Assembly (NCBI GenBank): GCA_030431515.1 | Contig: JAUIIX010000009.1 | Location: 1-64,000 of the forward strand | Origin: a bacterium | GTDB lineage: Bacteria; Bacteroidota; Ignavibacteria; Kapaibacteriales; UBA2268 | DNA: 64,000 nt | Reading direction: 5' to 3' | Part shown: positions 47,882 through 59,100 of the stretch, piece after piece | Layout of the letters: every line of letters starts with the position of its first letter | Numbering within the stretch: position 1 is the stretch's first letter | The notes under the pieces: generated by a model | Database searches by the model: none | Seen by the model: the letters and a program-made list of their open reading frames with translations, nothing else | Told to the model about the DNA's origin: nothing | Position numbers and translations under genes: made by a program

Positions 47882-48499
47882 TTATAATTTTTCAGCAGCT
47901 TTTAGCTTTGGAAATTTCTTATCTAAGATTTTATTCCACTCATCAACTCTTGATTGAACTGCTTTTACTTCAGCTGGAATCTTACCAGAAATTGATACAG
48001 AAATAATTTTATCACCTTGTTTAATAGCATCTACTACATTTTGCCCTTGGATAACTTTACCAAAAACTGTATGCTTACCATTTAACCAAGAAGTTTCTTT
48101 GTGTGTGATAAAAAATTGAGAACCATTTGTAGAAGGACCTGAATTAGCCATTGATAAAATACCTGGACCAGAGTGCTTCAAATCGCCTCTTGTTTCATCT
48201 TCAAATTTGTACCCTGGGTCACCTGAACCAGTACCAAAAGGACAGCCACCTTGAATCATAAAATCGTTGATAACTCTATGAAAATTCAAACCATCATAAT
48301 ATCCTCTTTTTGCTAAATTAACAAAACTACCAACAGTTAGTGGAGTTTTATCACCATAAAGCTCTAATATTATATCACCTTTATCAGTTTTAATAGTTCC
48401 AGTTAACATATCTTTTTTAGTTGCATCAGATGATTTTGCTGATGATAGAAAAGAAAGAGAAAATACAGTTAGTAATGCTAAAATTGAAAATAATTTCAT
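47882..48499 (-). CDS. Secreted cyclophilin-type peptidyl-prolyl isomerase
   Basis: Signal peptide; GDIILELYGDKTPLTVGSFVNLAKRGYYDGLNFHRVINDFMIQGGCPFGTGSGDPGYKFEDE. Confidence 0.93.
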   Translation of the reverse strand: MKLFSILALLTVFSLSFLSSAKSSDATKKDMLTGTIKTDKGDIILELYGDKTPLTVGSFVNLAKRGYYDGLNFHRVINDFMIQGGCPFGTGSGDPGYKFEDETRGDLKHSGPGILSMANSGPSTNGSQFFITHKETSWLNGKHTVFGKVIQGQNVVDAIKQGDKIISVSISGKIPAEVKAVQSRVDEWNKILDKKFPKLKAAEKL

Positions 48500-48576
48500 A
48501 AAAATCCTTTAATTTATTGTTTAAATAATTTACTTTATAATACTTAAAAATTCTGAAAATGTTTCAAAAAAAAAAA

Positions 48577-49671
48577 TTAGTTTTTAGGAATAGTAAAACT
48601 GAATGTTGTGCCTTTTCCTAATTCAGAAACAGCCCAAATTTCACCACCTAATAATTTAACAAACTCTTTACAAACTATCAGACCTAAGCCAGTTCCTTTT
48701 TCATTATCAGTACCAAGAGTAGTTGTATTAAAATCTAAATTAAATAGATTATCAACTACTAATTCACTCATTCCAACACCAGTATCAGTTACATTCACTT
48801 GATAATTTTTTATATTACTATCAACAGAAATTGTAATTTTACCATTAGTATTTGAAAACTTAACAGCATTATTAATTAAATTTCTCAAGACTGTATTTAT
48901 TAAATTTGAATCGGAATAAACTTTTATTTCTTCAGTTACATTATTAATGATTTCAATATTTTTTGCAGTAGCAACAGTATGATAAAGTTGGATATTACCA
49001 TCTATAATAAATCTTAAATCAAAAATATCAGGAGTGAAATTAATTTTTCCTCTTTGAGTTCTTGACCAAGTTAATAGATTTTCCAAAAGACCATAAATGT
49101 TTTGAGCATTATCTTTTAAATCTATTAAATACTCATTCAAGTCTTCTCTATCTAAGTTTTCATACTCTTTAACTAAAGTATCAGTCGCCAAGGCAAAGAT
49201 TGAAAGCGGACTTTTTAAATCATGAGCCATAATAGAGAAAAATTTATCTTTAGTTGCATTTAATTCTCTAAGTTCATTTTCAGTTCTAATTCTTCTTATA
49301 GCAAATTTAATTGCTTTTAGTAAATCCTTAGAATTAATATCTTCTTTCATTATAAAGTCTTGAGCACCTTTGTCAATAAGGTCTAATCCTAATTCAACAT
49401 CAGAGTGTCCAGTCAATAAAATTATTGGAATATGAGGGCATTTATTAAATACTTTGCTAAAGGCATCACCTTTTTCACCATCTGGTAAGTGCATATCTAA
49501 TAAGATACAATCAATATTTTCAGTATCAATTAGTGCTAAACCATCAAAAATAGTATTTGCACTCATCAAATTAATTTCTTCACCACTGCTTTTCAAGATT
49601 TTTTTAATAAATAATAAATCTAAGTCTTTGTCTTCTATAACTAATAAATTCATATTTTTTATTTTTTCCAT
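48577..49671 (-). CDS. REC-HisKA-HATPase signal transduction protein
   Basis: REC (LLVIEDKDLDLLFIKK...CILLDMHLPDG), H-box FFSIMAHDLKSPLS, ATPase GTGLGLIVCKEFVKLLGGEIW. Confidence 0.92.
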   Translation of the reverse strand: MEKIKNMNLLVIEDKDLDLLFIKKILKSSGEEINLMSANTIFDGLALIDTENIDCILLDMHLPDGEKGDAFSKVFNKCPHIPIILLTGHSDVELGLDLIDKGAQDFIMKEDINSKDLLKAIKFAIRRIRTENELRELNATKDKFFSIMAHDLKSPLSIFALATDTLVKEYENLDREDLNEYLIDLKDNAQNIYGLLENLLTWSRTQRGKINFTPDIFDLRFIIDGNIQLYHTVATAKNIEIINNVTEEIKVYSDSNLINTVLRNLINNAVKFSNTNGKITISVDSNIKNYQVNVTDTGVGMSELVVDNLFNLDFNTTTLGTDNEKGTGLGLIVCKEFVKLLGGEIWAVSELGKGTTFSFTIPKN

Positions 49672-49685
49672 TTATAATATACAAT

Positions 49686-50312
49686 TTAAAACATTTTTTT
49701 TTGATTTGAAAATATCTTAGTCAAAAAAGTTTTCCTATGAATAGGGCATACGCCATATTCAATGATTTTTTCTCTATGATATTTAGTTGCATATCCTTTA
49801 TGTTTTGCAAAACCGTATTCAGGATATAATTTATCTGCTTCCTCAATCATATATCTATCACGTATTACCTTTGCAATTATTGATGCTGCTGCGATAGAAT
49901 ATGAAATACTATCTCCTTTTACAATTAAAGTATATTCAGTATGAAAATTTCCAAATCTATTTCCATCAATAAGAAGATGATCAACTTTAGAGTTTAATTC
50001 ATCAACACTATTTTTCATAGATTGAATTGATGCTTGAAGTATATTAATATCATCAATAACATTATTATCTATAAAATTAACAGAATACTCAATATCATTA
50101 ATTAAGTCCTTATAAATTAATTCTCTTTTGTCTTTAGTTAATGCTTTTGAATCATTAATTTTATCAAAATAATCTTTCTTTAATATTTGATTGTTCAAAA
50201 TAGCTGCAGCACTAACAACTGGACCTGCTAAACAACCTCTACCAACTTCGTCAAGTCCAGCAACTATTTTGCCTTTTTTCCATAATTTTTCTTCGTATTC
50301 AAATGTTGGCAT
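49686..50312 (-). CDS. rnhB: Ribonuclease HII
   Basis: VAGLDEVGRGCLAGPVVSAAAIL; DSKALTKDKRE; SIAAASIIAKVIRDRYM. Confidence 0.95.
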   Translation of the reverse strand: MPTFEYEEKLWKKGKIVAGLDEVGRGCLAGPVVSAAAILNNQILKKDYFDKINDSKALTKDKRELIYKDLINDIEYSVNFIDNNVIDDINILQASIQSMKNSVDELNSKVDHLLIDGNRFGNFHTEYTLIVKGDSISYSIAAASIIAKVIRDRYMIEEADKLYPEYGFAKHKGYATKYHREKIIEYGVCPIHRKTFLTKIFSNQKKMF

Positions 50313-50758
50313 TAAACTATATAATCGTTAAATTTTTTTATTTTTACAGGGTCACCATTGTATTCAATTACATTATTTTCAGTTTCCCATAATTTTATTT
50401 TACTTAATTTAACGTTTTCGCCAAATTTATCTTTTAATATTTCCCAAAATATTACAACAATGTTTTCAGCCGATGGAATTATTCCTTTTAAAAAAGGGAC
50501 ATCTAAATTTAAGTTTTTGTGGTCAACTTTATCAACAATATATTCTTTTATGATGCGTTTCATTATTTTTAAATCTAACACATAACCAGTGTTTATATCA
50601 GGTACACCAGATACAGTTACTTCCATTATATAATTGTGACCATGACCATTTGGGTTATTACATTTATCAAATATTTCATAATTTTTCTTTTCATTCCACT
50701 CTGGATTATGCAATCTGTGGCTTGCAGAAAATAAGACTCTTCTAGTAACGTGTATCAT
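50312..50758 (-). CDS. 6-pyruvoyl/6-carboxy-tetrahydropterin synthase family
   Basis: FSASHRLHNPEWNEKKNYEIFDKCNNPNGHGHNYIMEVTVSG; VDHKNLNLDVPFLKGIIPSAENI; WETENN. Confidence 0.93.
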   Translation of the reverse strand: MIHVTRRVLFSASHRLHNPEWNEKKNYEIFDKCNNPNGHGHNYIMEVTVSGVPDINTGYVLDLKIMKRIIKEYIVDKVDHKNLNLDVPFLKGIIPSAENIVVIFWEILKDKFGENVKLSKIKLWETENNVIEYNGDPVKIKKFNDYIV

Positions 50759-50786
50759 ATATTTTTCGTATAGTTTATTTATTTAG

Positions 50787-50794
50787 TAATTTTG
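50787..50794 (+). promoter_or_regulatory. Putative -7 box TAATTTTG
   Basis: TAATTTTG about 39 bp upstream of the lipoprotein ORF at 50833. Confidence 0.45.
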
Positions 50795-50832
50795 CATAAT
50801 TGACGTTATCTTTTTAAAAATATTTATAAAAA

Positions 50833-51579
50833 ATGAAAAAATTAATTTTAGTTATTTTACCAGTTCTATTTATCATTTCTTGTACTACAAGTAAGAAAAT
50901 CACAGAACGATTCGAGGAAACTCAAAATTTACCTTTTTATAATCCAAAATTAACTACACTTCTAATCGAAGGGAATATGGATGTAAATATGCCTTCAAAT
51001 AATGTTGGGGCAAGTGTAGAAGTTAATATTAACAAATTAGAAGAATTTAAAATGAACCTATTTGGTCCATTTGGAATTGAAGTAGCAAAGCTATATTCTA
51101 ATTCAAGCAAGTTTATATTTTATAATATGTTTCAAGGTGAAGCTTATGGAGGAGTACCTTCATCGGAAAATCTGAATAAAGTAGCAAATATAGCATTATC
51201 TTTCGAAGATTTAATTTCAATTATGAGATGTGAAATCCCATCTGGTACTAAACAGTATAAAAAGAAATCAGAAAATAAAGAATCAACTACTTATCATAAC
51301 AAACTTGATAATAAAACAACTGAAAAAGTAATTGTTAATAAATTTGGCTTACTAACTAAATATGAATTACTTGATCAGTCAAATAAAGCTATATTAACTG
51401 TAGATTATTTAGATTATAAAGCTGTTGATAATTTTAAATTAGCACATAAAATCAATATTATATTTCCTAAAATAGCTGGACGTTTGGAAATGAAAATAGA
51501 TAATTATAAAATAAATGATAAATTAGAAGAACTACAGTTTAGTTTACCTAAGTCAATTAAACTTCAAGAAATCAAGTAA
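50833..51579 (+). CDS. DUF4292-like outer-membrane lipoprotein
   Basis: Lipobox IISC; LRVxG-type N-domain and FPKIAGRLEMKIDNYKINDKLEELQFSLP. Confidence 0.7.
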   Translation: MKKLILVILPVLFIISCTTSKKITERFEETQNLPFYNPKLTTLLIEGNMDVNMPSNNVGASVEVNINKLEEFKMNLFGPFGIEVAKLYSNSSKFIFYNMFQGEAYGGVPSSENLNKVANIALSFEDLISIMRCEIPSGTKQYKKKSENKESTTYHNKLDNKTTEKVIVNKFGLLTKYELLDQSNKAILTVDYLDYKAVDNFKLAHKINIIFPKIAGRLEMKIDNYKINDKLEELQFSLPKSIKLQEIK

Positions 51580-51582
51580 CAA

Positions 51583-54207
51583 TTGAAATTAATAATAATA
51601 ATATTTTTTATTTTCAATTCTATCTATGTGTATTCTCAGATAGATACTTCTCTTGTTATTAAAACTGAAAACCAAATCATTAGTGATACCTTGAATTTGG
51701 ATAATGTGCTAAGTGATACTTTAAAAACTCCTTCAAAAAAATCTTCTTCTGGCTTAGATACAATTATTGAAATGAAATCTTTAGATACAATTTCCCTTAA
51801 TCTTAAAAGCAAAAGAATGAGATTGAAAAATGAATCTGTGATTAATATGGGTGGTAGAAATCTCGAAGCAGATGAAATCATAGTAAGGTTTAGTGAAAGC
51901 ACCTTAGAAGCATTAAGTGGAACAGATTCACTCGGAAATGAATTTGGCTATCCTAAATTAGTTGAAAAAGGTGAAGAGTATTATGGTGAGCGAATTTTAT
52001 ATAATTATAAAACAAGTAAGGGTGTAATCTCTCAAGGAGAAACAGAGCTAAGCGAAGGTTATTATTACGGAAAGAAGATAAAACGTATTTCTCAAAATGA
52101 ATTTAATATTCAAGACGGTTTTTATACACCTTGCAATGAAGAAAATCCGAGTGCATATTTTGGCTCCTCAGAAATGAAAATGATTGGAAAAAGTAAAATA
52201 TTTCTTGACCCGATTGTATTTTATGTTCAAGATATGCCGCTCTTAGTTTATCCATTTGGTTTATTTTTTAATATGCAATCAGGACGCAGGTCAGGATTTA
52301 TTATTCCTCAATTTGATTTTTCATCAACAAGGGGATTAGTTTTCCAAGAGTTTGGATATTACTTTGCTGCATCTGAATATTGGGACACAAAATTAACAGC
52401 CGATTTTTATTCAAAAGGTGGATTTGTAGCAAAGTCATACTCAAGATTCAGAAAAGGTGATGAACTAAATGGTAATGTTGATATTCAATGGGGTAAAACA
52501 AGATTTGACACCGAATCTGAAATGCAAGAAAACTACTCTGTTAATGTTTCAAATTTTAATTGGGCAATAACACCCGAAGATAAAATAAGTGGGAATTTAA
52601 TCTATAAAACTCAAGACTTTAATAGAAGAACTGTATCTAATTTAGCTCAGCGTGTTACTCAAAATGCAAATTCTAATTTATCTTATGCAAAAAATAGTTT
52701 GTTAGTTACAGGTGATAATCTATCGGTAAACTATTCAAGAAACCAACAATTAATTACCGGTGAATTTGACCAAACTCCAAGAGTAGAATATAACTTACCA
52801 AATAAATCTTTATTCAAATTATACAATCAAGACTTTAACTTTTCTTATGGAGTTAGGGGAGAACTGTATCAGAAAAAGACAAGAGATATAAGTTCATTTA
52901 TTGAAGATGAAGTAACAAACTATGATACTACATTTAATACAAATGAAAAATACTATGTATATCATAATCCAAGAATTAGCTATAATGTTCCTAAATTTTG
53001 GAATTTAAGTTTACAACCATCAGTAAATTTCGGAATGAATAATTTTGGAAGGAAAATAGAGAAATACTATGACCCAATAGACGATGAAGTAAAGGAAAAT
53101 GAAATTCAAGGATTTTTCTCAGAATATTGGTGGTCAACAGGTGCAAGATTACAAACTCGATTATATGGTATTACTCAAGCAGAGTTTTTAAGGAAGATAA
53201 ATGTAAAAGGTGCAAGACACACTATAGAACCATCAATCTCTTACAATTACCGTCCAGACCAATCGCAATCAAGTTTTTATGACACATATATTGATAAAGA
53301 TACTAACGAAATAATGTACAGAGTGTTTGAAAAAGATGGAGGTGGTGGTTCATCATCTAATAGAGCTTCTCAAAATTTATCATATAACCTGAACAATAAA
53401 TTTGAAATAAAAGTAGATAAAGGAGATTCAGTTGATGCAGAAAACCTTGAATTGTTAAACTTTAATTTAAATGGTTCTTATGATTTTGAGAGAGATTCAT
53501 TAAAATTTTCAGATATTAGAGCAAATTTTAATACTCCCGTATTAGAGTTTTTAAATTTTTCTGGTAATATAGTATTTGGATTATATGATTCAGACCCTGT
53601 TTTTAATACTACTACTAATCAGATAACATCATACCGTAAAGTAGATAGATCACTCTACGAGGCAGGAAAAGGAATAGCCAAAGTAGAGTCATTTGATATT
53701 GGTATAGGAACTTCATTCTCTGATAAAGGAATATCATTAAATCAAAGACAAGATCAGAATAATCAATCAATTACTGATTCTACAAGAAAAAAATTAGGTG
53801 GAAGGATTTTTAATAATCAAACTAATAACTTTGAAGACTTTGATGTTTTTGGCGATAACACTCCGGGATATGCACCAATTGATTTTGAATGGAATGTAAA
53901 TATAAATGTAAACTATTCAAATAATAGGAGTAATCCATTAAATATTACAGAAACATTTAGAACACAAATCACTATTGATTTAAAACTAACAGAAACTATG
54001 AAATTAGCAGGTGGAATCAATTATGATTTTATCAATAAAGAACTTAATGCACCGCAGATTAGAGTTAGCAAAGATTTAGGTTGTTGGGATATGTCTCTTA
54101 ATTGGACTCCTATTGGTATTCATAGAAGTTTATTTTTCCGTATTGGCTTAAAAGCATCACAACTAAAAGACTTCCAATACCTATTACGTGAAAGTAATAT
54201 TTATTAA
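51583..54207 (+). CDS. lptD: LptD/OstA-like outer-membrane assembly protein
   Basis: ADEIIVRFSESTLEALSGTDSLGNEFGYPKLVEKGEEYYGERILYNYKTSKGVI...DPIVFYVQDMPLLVYPFGLFF; large beta-barrel; TTG start. Confidence 0.85.
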   Translation: MKLIIIIFFIFNSIYVYSQIDTSLVIKTENQIISDTLNLDNVLSDTLKTPSKKSSSGLDTIIEMKSLDTISLNLKSKRMRLKNESVINMGGRNLEADEIIVRFSESTLEALSGTDSLGNEFGYPKLVEKGEEYYGERILYNYKTSKGVISQGETELSEGYYYGKKIKRISQNEFNIQDGFYTPCNEENPSAYFGSSEMKMIGKSKIFLDPIVFYVQDMPLLVYPFGLFFNMQSGRRSGFIIPQFDFSSTRGLVFQEFGYYFAASEYWDTKLTADFYSKGGFVAKSYSRFRKGDELNGNVDIQWGKTRFDTESEMQENYSVNVSNFNWAITPEDKISGNLIYKTQDFNRRTVSNLAQRVTQNANSNLSYAKNSLLVTGDNLSVNYSRNQQLITGEFDQTPRVEYNLPNKSLFKLYNQDFNFSYGVRGELYQKKTRDISSFIEDEVTNYDTTFNTNEKYYVYHNPRISYNVPKFWNLSLQPSVNFGMNNFGRKIEKYYDPIDDEVKENEIQGFFSEYWWSTGARLQTRLYGITQAEFLRKINVKGARHTIEPSISYNYRPDQSQSSFYDTYIDKDTNEIMYRVFEKDGGGGSSSNRASQNLSYNLNNKFEIKVDKGDSVDAENLELLNFNLNGSYDFERDSLKFSDIRANFNTPVLEFLNFSGNIVFGLYDSDPVFNTTTNQITSYRKVDRSLYEAGKGIAKVESFDIGIGTSFSDKGISLNQRQDQNNQSITDSTRKKLGGRIFNNQTNNFEDFDVFGDNTPGYAPIDFEWNVNINVNYSNNRSNPLNITETFRTQITIDLKLTETMKLAGGINYDFINKELNAPQIRVSKDLGCWDMSLNWTPIGIHRSLFFRIGLKASQLKDFQYLLRESNIY

Positions 54208-54275
54208 TTTATTTTATTTTTTATAAATCCTTTTTTAAATTGCAAAATCTCAAATTAAAATTTAAAGGAATTATA

Positions 54276-54830
54276 ATGGACAACCCAGCTCAAACAATGA
54301 TAGACAATTTGGCTAAAAATACAGGAAAAACAATTCACGAATGGGTTGAAATTGTTAAGAATGAAAATTTTGAGAAACATGGCCAGATAATAAAATTTTT
54401 AAAAGAAAAACATAATTTTACTCATGGATTTGCTAATTTAGTTGCTCATAAAGCAAGAGAGTCGGACTCTGCTTCTGTAGAGAATAAAGAAGATTTGGTA
54501 GAAAAGCAATATAAAGGTAAAGAAAATCTAAGAGAAATCTATAATATATTGTTAAAAGAGATTTTGAAATTTGGAGATGATATTGAAGTAGCTCCAAAGA
54601 ATGCTTCTGTAAGTTTAAGAAGAAAAAAGCAATTTGCTTTACTTCAACCAGCAACTAAAACTCGATTTGAAATAGGGTTAAATGTAAAAAATGTTGAAAA
54701 TGAAGGTATCTTAGAATATGTGAAGAGTAAAAATTCAATGTGTTCACATAAAATTAAAATTATGGATAAAAAAGAAATAACAGACGAAGTATATAGTTGG
54801 ATTAAAAAAGCATATCAAGATGCAGGATAA
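54276..54830 (+). CDS. DUF4287 + DUF5655 domain protein
   Basis: AQTMIDNLAKNTGKTIHEWVEIVKNENFEKHGQIIKFLKEKHNFTHGFANLVAHKA; LRRKKQFALLQPATKTRFEIGLNVK. Confidence 0.85.
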   Translation: MDNPAQTMIDNLAKNTGKTIHEWVEIVKNENFEKHGQIIKFLKEKHNFTHGFANLVAHKARESDSASVENKEDLVEKQYKGKENLREIYNILLKEILKFGDDIEVAPKNASVSLRRKKQFALLQPATKTRFEIGLNVKNVENEGILEYVKSKNSMCSHKIKIMDKKEITDEVYSWIKKAYQDAG

Positions 54831-54832
54831 AA

Positions 54833-54862
54833 AAAATGGCTGTCTATTTAGACAGCCATTTT
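54833..54862. terminator. Bidirectional terminator between convergent genes
   Basis: AAAATGGCTGTC-TATTTA-GACAGCCATTTT. Confidence 0.85.
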
Positions 54863-54881
54863 ATTTAATATTAGCTTAAAA

Positions 54882-56045
54882 CTATTTATCTAAGTTACCA
54901 CGTTTAGCTTGGTCAACTTCAATAGCTTCGAATAAAGCTTGGAAATTACCTTGCCCAAATCCAGAAGCTCCTTTTCTTCTTTGTATTATTTCATAAAAGA
55001 AAGTGGGTCTGTCACCGATAGGTTTTGTAAATATCTGAAGTAAATAACCTTTACCTTCAACATCAATCAAGATGTTGTTTTTTTGTAATTCTTTAATATC
55101 TTCAGTTAATCCAAAATCTTTGCTTGCTATATCTTCATAGTAAGAGTTTGGTGGTGGGTCTAAAAATTCAACGCCATTCTTTCTTAAATTAGACACTGTA
55201 GTAATAATATCAGTAGTTAGTATAGCAATGTGTTGAATACCAGATCCATGATATTGCATAATATATTCTTCAATCTGACTTCTTTTCAATCCATCATAAG
55301 GTTCGTTAATTGGATTCTTTATAATATCATCTTTAGAACGAACTACTTTAGAAATTAATGCAGAATATTGAGTTGAAATATCACCAGGTCCAAAATCTAC
55401 GAAAGTTTCAAAATCTAAAGATTTATTAATATAACTTGCCCAGTAGTCCATTTCATTAATATTTACATTACCAACAATATGATCAATACCTTTTAAGCCA
55501 GTATCATTTCTTTCAATATTCCAATCAAAATGTGGTTTTTCAAAACCAGGTTGAAACAATCCTTTGTAATTATCATAATTAACAAAATTTATTTCACAGT
55601 CATCATATAGTCTGATTGCAGCCATATCAACATAACCGTCCTTATCTTCTAATTTATAAGGATCTTTAACTGGAATTGCACCATTTTTTAATGCTTTCGC
55701 ATAAGTTACTTCTACATTATCAACTTCTACTGTCCATCTTTTAACACCATCACCATGTCTATTTAAAAAACTATGAATATCATAAGTTTCAGGTTGAAGT
55801 GCAGAAGTTATAACAATTTTAAAGTTTGGATTTGATTCAGACGCTAATAAGAAAGACATTCTGTCTCTATGACCAGTTTCTGGTCCTTTATAAGCAACTA
55901 TGTCCAATCCCATAGCTTTAGCATGCCAATAGGCAAACATTTTTCCAGCACCAGAGTAGAATTCAATGAAGTCATACCCTCTTATTCCCATTGTGTTATT
56001 ATGAATTTTGGTTGGAACACCACCATAACAAATTCCCATTTCCAT
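54882..56045 (-). CDS. hppD: 4-hydroxyphenylpyruvate dioxygenase
   Basis: YDFIEFYSGAGKMFAYWHAKAMGLDIVAYKGPETG; GIDHIVGNV; GSGIQHIAILTTDI; QIFTKPIGDRPTFFYEIIQRRKGASGFGQGNFQALFEAIE. Confidence 0.95.
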   Translation of the reverse strand: MEMGICYGGVPTKIHNNTMGIRGYDFIEFYSGAGKMFAYWHAKAMGLDIVAYKGPETGHRDRMSFLLASESNPNFKIVITSALQPETYDIHSFLNRHGDGVKRWTVEVDNVEVTYAKALKNGAIPVKDPYKLEDKDGYVDMAAIRLYDDCEINFVNYDNYKGLFQPGFEKPHFDWNIERNDTGLKGIDHIVGNVNINEMDYWASYINKSLDFETFVDFGPGDISTQYSALISKVVRSKDDIIKNPINEPYDGLKRSQIEEYIMQYHGSGIQHIAILTTDIITTVSNLRKNGVEFLDPPPNSYYEDIASKDFGLTEDIKELQKNNILIDVEGKGYLLQIFTKPIGDRPTFFYEIIQRRKGASGFGQGNFQALFEAIEVDQAKRGNLDK

Positions 56046-56074
56046 AATTTTTCTCCTTTGATAATATATTTTTA

Positions 56075-56082
56075 CAAATTTA
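56075..56082 (-). promoter_or_regulatory. Putative -7 box (TAAATTTG) for hppD
   Basis: CAAATTTA on + strand, about 30 bp upstream of the likely start. Confidence 0.45.
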
Positions 56083-56140
56083 CGAAATGCAAAATTGTAA
56101 AGCAAAACTTATAGATACTTATTATTTAATTTTTTATTAT

Positions 56141-56148
56141 TAAATTTG
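56141..56148 (+). promoter_or_regulatory. Putative -7 box TAAATTTG for the PAS kinase
   Basis: TAAATTTG about 29 bp upstream of the ATG. Confidence 0.45.
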
Positions 56149-56176
56149 TGTAAAAAATCAATAAAATATTAAAAAA

Positions 56177-59100
56177 ATGCAAAATAAGAATATTGAAGAG
56201 CTGATATCAAAGAACCTTGAACTAAAAGCTATACTAAAAACTAATCCTGATTTAATTTTTGTTTTAGATAATGACAGTAATTTTTTAGAGGTATATACAA
56301 ATACTCCTGATTTATTATTTATGCCTATTGAAGAATTTATAGGTAAAAATCTAAGTATAATCATACCACCTGATATATACGATATCATTAAAACCAAAAT
56401 AGAAGATGCTAAAAATAGCTCAACTTTACAAGTTGCTAAATATGATTTGATGATTTTAGACAAAAAATCATATTTCGAAGCAAGAATTCTTTCATTTGAA
56501 GGAGATAAATTAATTTGTATAATTAGAGACATAACAGAAGAAGAAAATTTAAGAATTCAATTAGAAGAAAGAAGTAAATTATTAGATTCGATAACTAAAG
56601 CCAGCCCTTTTTATATATATGTATATGATTTTATTAATAATGAATTTATTTTTAACAATGTAGATTTTTCTGATTATTTTCATGTTGATGATGAAATTTT
56701 AGATATATTTGAAGTATATAGAAGATTATTTCATAAGGATGATTTAAATAAATTTTTAGAAAATCGAAAAAGATTATTAGAAAAAAATACGGATGATACA
56801 TATTCAACAGAAGTCAGAGTATTAGATAAAGAAAATAATTTTATTTGGAATAGAATAACTAATAAAATATTTGAACGAGATGAAAATAATAATCCAACTA
56901 AATTATTAGGAATTATTGAAAATATTGAAAAGCAAAAAGAAAATGAATCAAAGATAATTGAAAGTAGTTTATTTATTAATAATGTCTTATCTATATCACC
57001 TGTTTTCATTGGTATATTTGATAATAATAGTTTGAAATTATCATATATTAATAAAAGGATAGAAGATAGACTGTCTTTCAACTTACAAGAAATCAATGAG
57101 TTTGAAAAATCTTTCTTTTCTTTGATAAATGAAGATGATAAAGAAGAAGTTTTAAATAGTATTATTGATTTATTAAGTTCGAATAAAGATAAAAGCGTAA
57201 ATGTTGAATTTAGGATAAAAGATAAAAGCGGTAAATTTATTTGGCTACAATCAACATTCAGTATATTTGAGAAAAATGCAGACTCAACCAAAATTGTCGG
57301 TGTTGGTATTGAAATCAGCGAACAAAAAGAAAATGAGTTAAAAATTCAAGACCTTGAAAAAAGATGGCAATTTGCAATTGAAGGTAGTGGAGATGGTGTT
57401 TGGGATTGGAATACAAAAACTAATGAAGTATTCTTTTCTAAAATGTGGAAATCTATGATTGGCTTTGAAGATCATGAATTAAAAAATGAATTTGAAGAAT
57501 GGAATAATAGGATTCACCCAGACGACAAAGAAGAAGTATTTTCTAAATTAAATGATTATTTTGAAGGGAAACAAGATGTATATGTTTCACAAAATAGGTT
57601 GTTATGCAAAGATGGTACATATAAATGGATATTAGCAAGAGGTCAAATAATTGAAAGAGATGAAGAAGGAAATCCATTAAGGATTATTGGTACTCATACT
57701 GATATTAATGAATTATTATTAACTCAAGAGAAGTTAATTAATAGTGAAAAAAGATTCAAAAATATTATTGATGCTGCTGGTGAATATATCTGGGAAGCCG
57801 ATGAATTTAGTCGTTATACTTTTGTTTCTGATAGGTTTTATAAGTTGTTAGGTTATACTAAAGAAGAAGTAATTGGTAAGTCACCTTATGACTTTATGAT
57901 TGATGAAGATAAAAGGAAATTACAAAGACAATTCTTTTCAATTAGAAGATCTAAATCAAAATTTAAAGATATTTCATTCAAAATTAGAAGAAAAGATGGA
58001 CAATTTGTTCAACACTCAATAAATGGAAGACCATTATTAGATTCTAACGACGAAATCTTTGCTTATATTGGAGTTGGGGCAGATATTACTGAAAGAGTTG
58101 AACGAGAAATGGAATTAGTAAAAACTCAACAAAAATTAAGTAGTATATTAAATGAAATCAATGATGTTATTTCATCAGTTTCATTACCAGATATGAATTA
58201 TATTTATATTTCTCCTTCAGCTGAATTATTATTTGGTTACTCAACTGATGAATGGTTTAAAAATTCAAATTTATGGAAAGAAGTAATTTATAAAGACGAT
58301 AAATATATAATAGATAAAATAGATAAATTACTCCAAGAAAATGGAAATTTTAAAGATATTGTTTATAGGATAGTTACTAAACATGGTGAATTAAAATGGG
58401 TGAATAGTTCAGGAAGTATAATAAAAGGTAAAAATGGTGAAAGCGATAGAATTGATGGAATTGTAAAAGACATAACTAAACAAAAAATTCAAGAAAATGA
58501 AATACGTTATCGTGAATCTATATTTAACTCATTCGTTACTTTAGCTCCCTATGGAATAGCACTAACAGATCTCAAAACCGGTAAATTTATCGAAATTAAT
58601 GATAAAATATTAGAACCAACTGGCTATACAAAAGTAGAATTTTTAAATCTTAGTTATTGGGATTTAACTCCAAAAAAATATGAAGAACAAGAAAGAATTC
58701 AATTAGATGATTTGAACAAAAAGGGATCCTATGGACCTTATCAAAAAGAGTATATTAGAAAAGATGGTACTACTTATCCTGTTTTACTAAATGGAATTAG
58801 AATTAAAGATAACAATAATGTTGATTTAATTTGGAGTATAGTTGAAGATATTTCTGATAGAGTTGAAAAAGAAAAAGAAATCAAAGAAAAAAATAATAGA
58901 TTAGAACTCGCTGAGAAAACTGCAAAATTAGGGAATTGGGTAGTTGATTTAGTAAATGGAACTGTAACTTGGTCTGATGAAACAAAAAGAATCCACGAAG
59001 TTGATATGGATTTTGTACCTGACATTGAAACAGGTATTAATTTTTATGCACCCGAAGTAAGAGATCATGTTACTAATGTAATTACTGAAGCAATTAAAAC

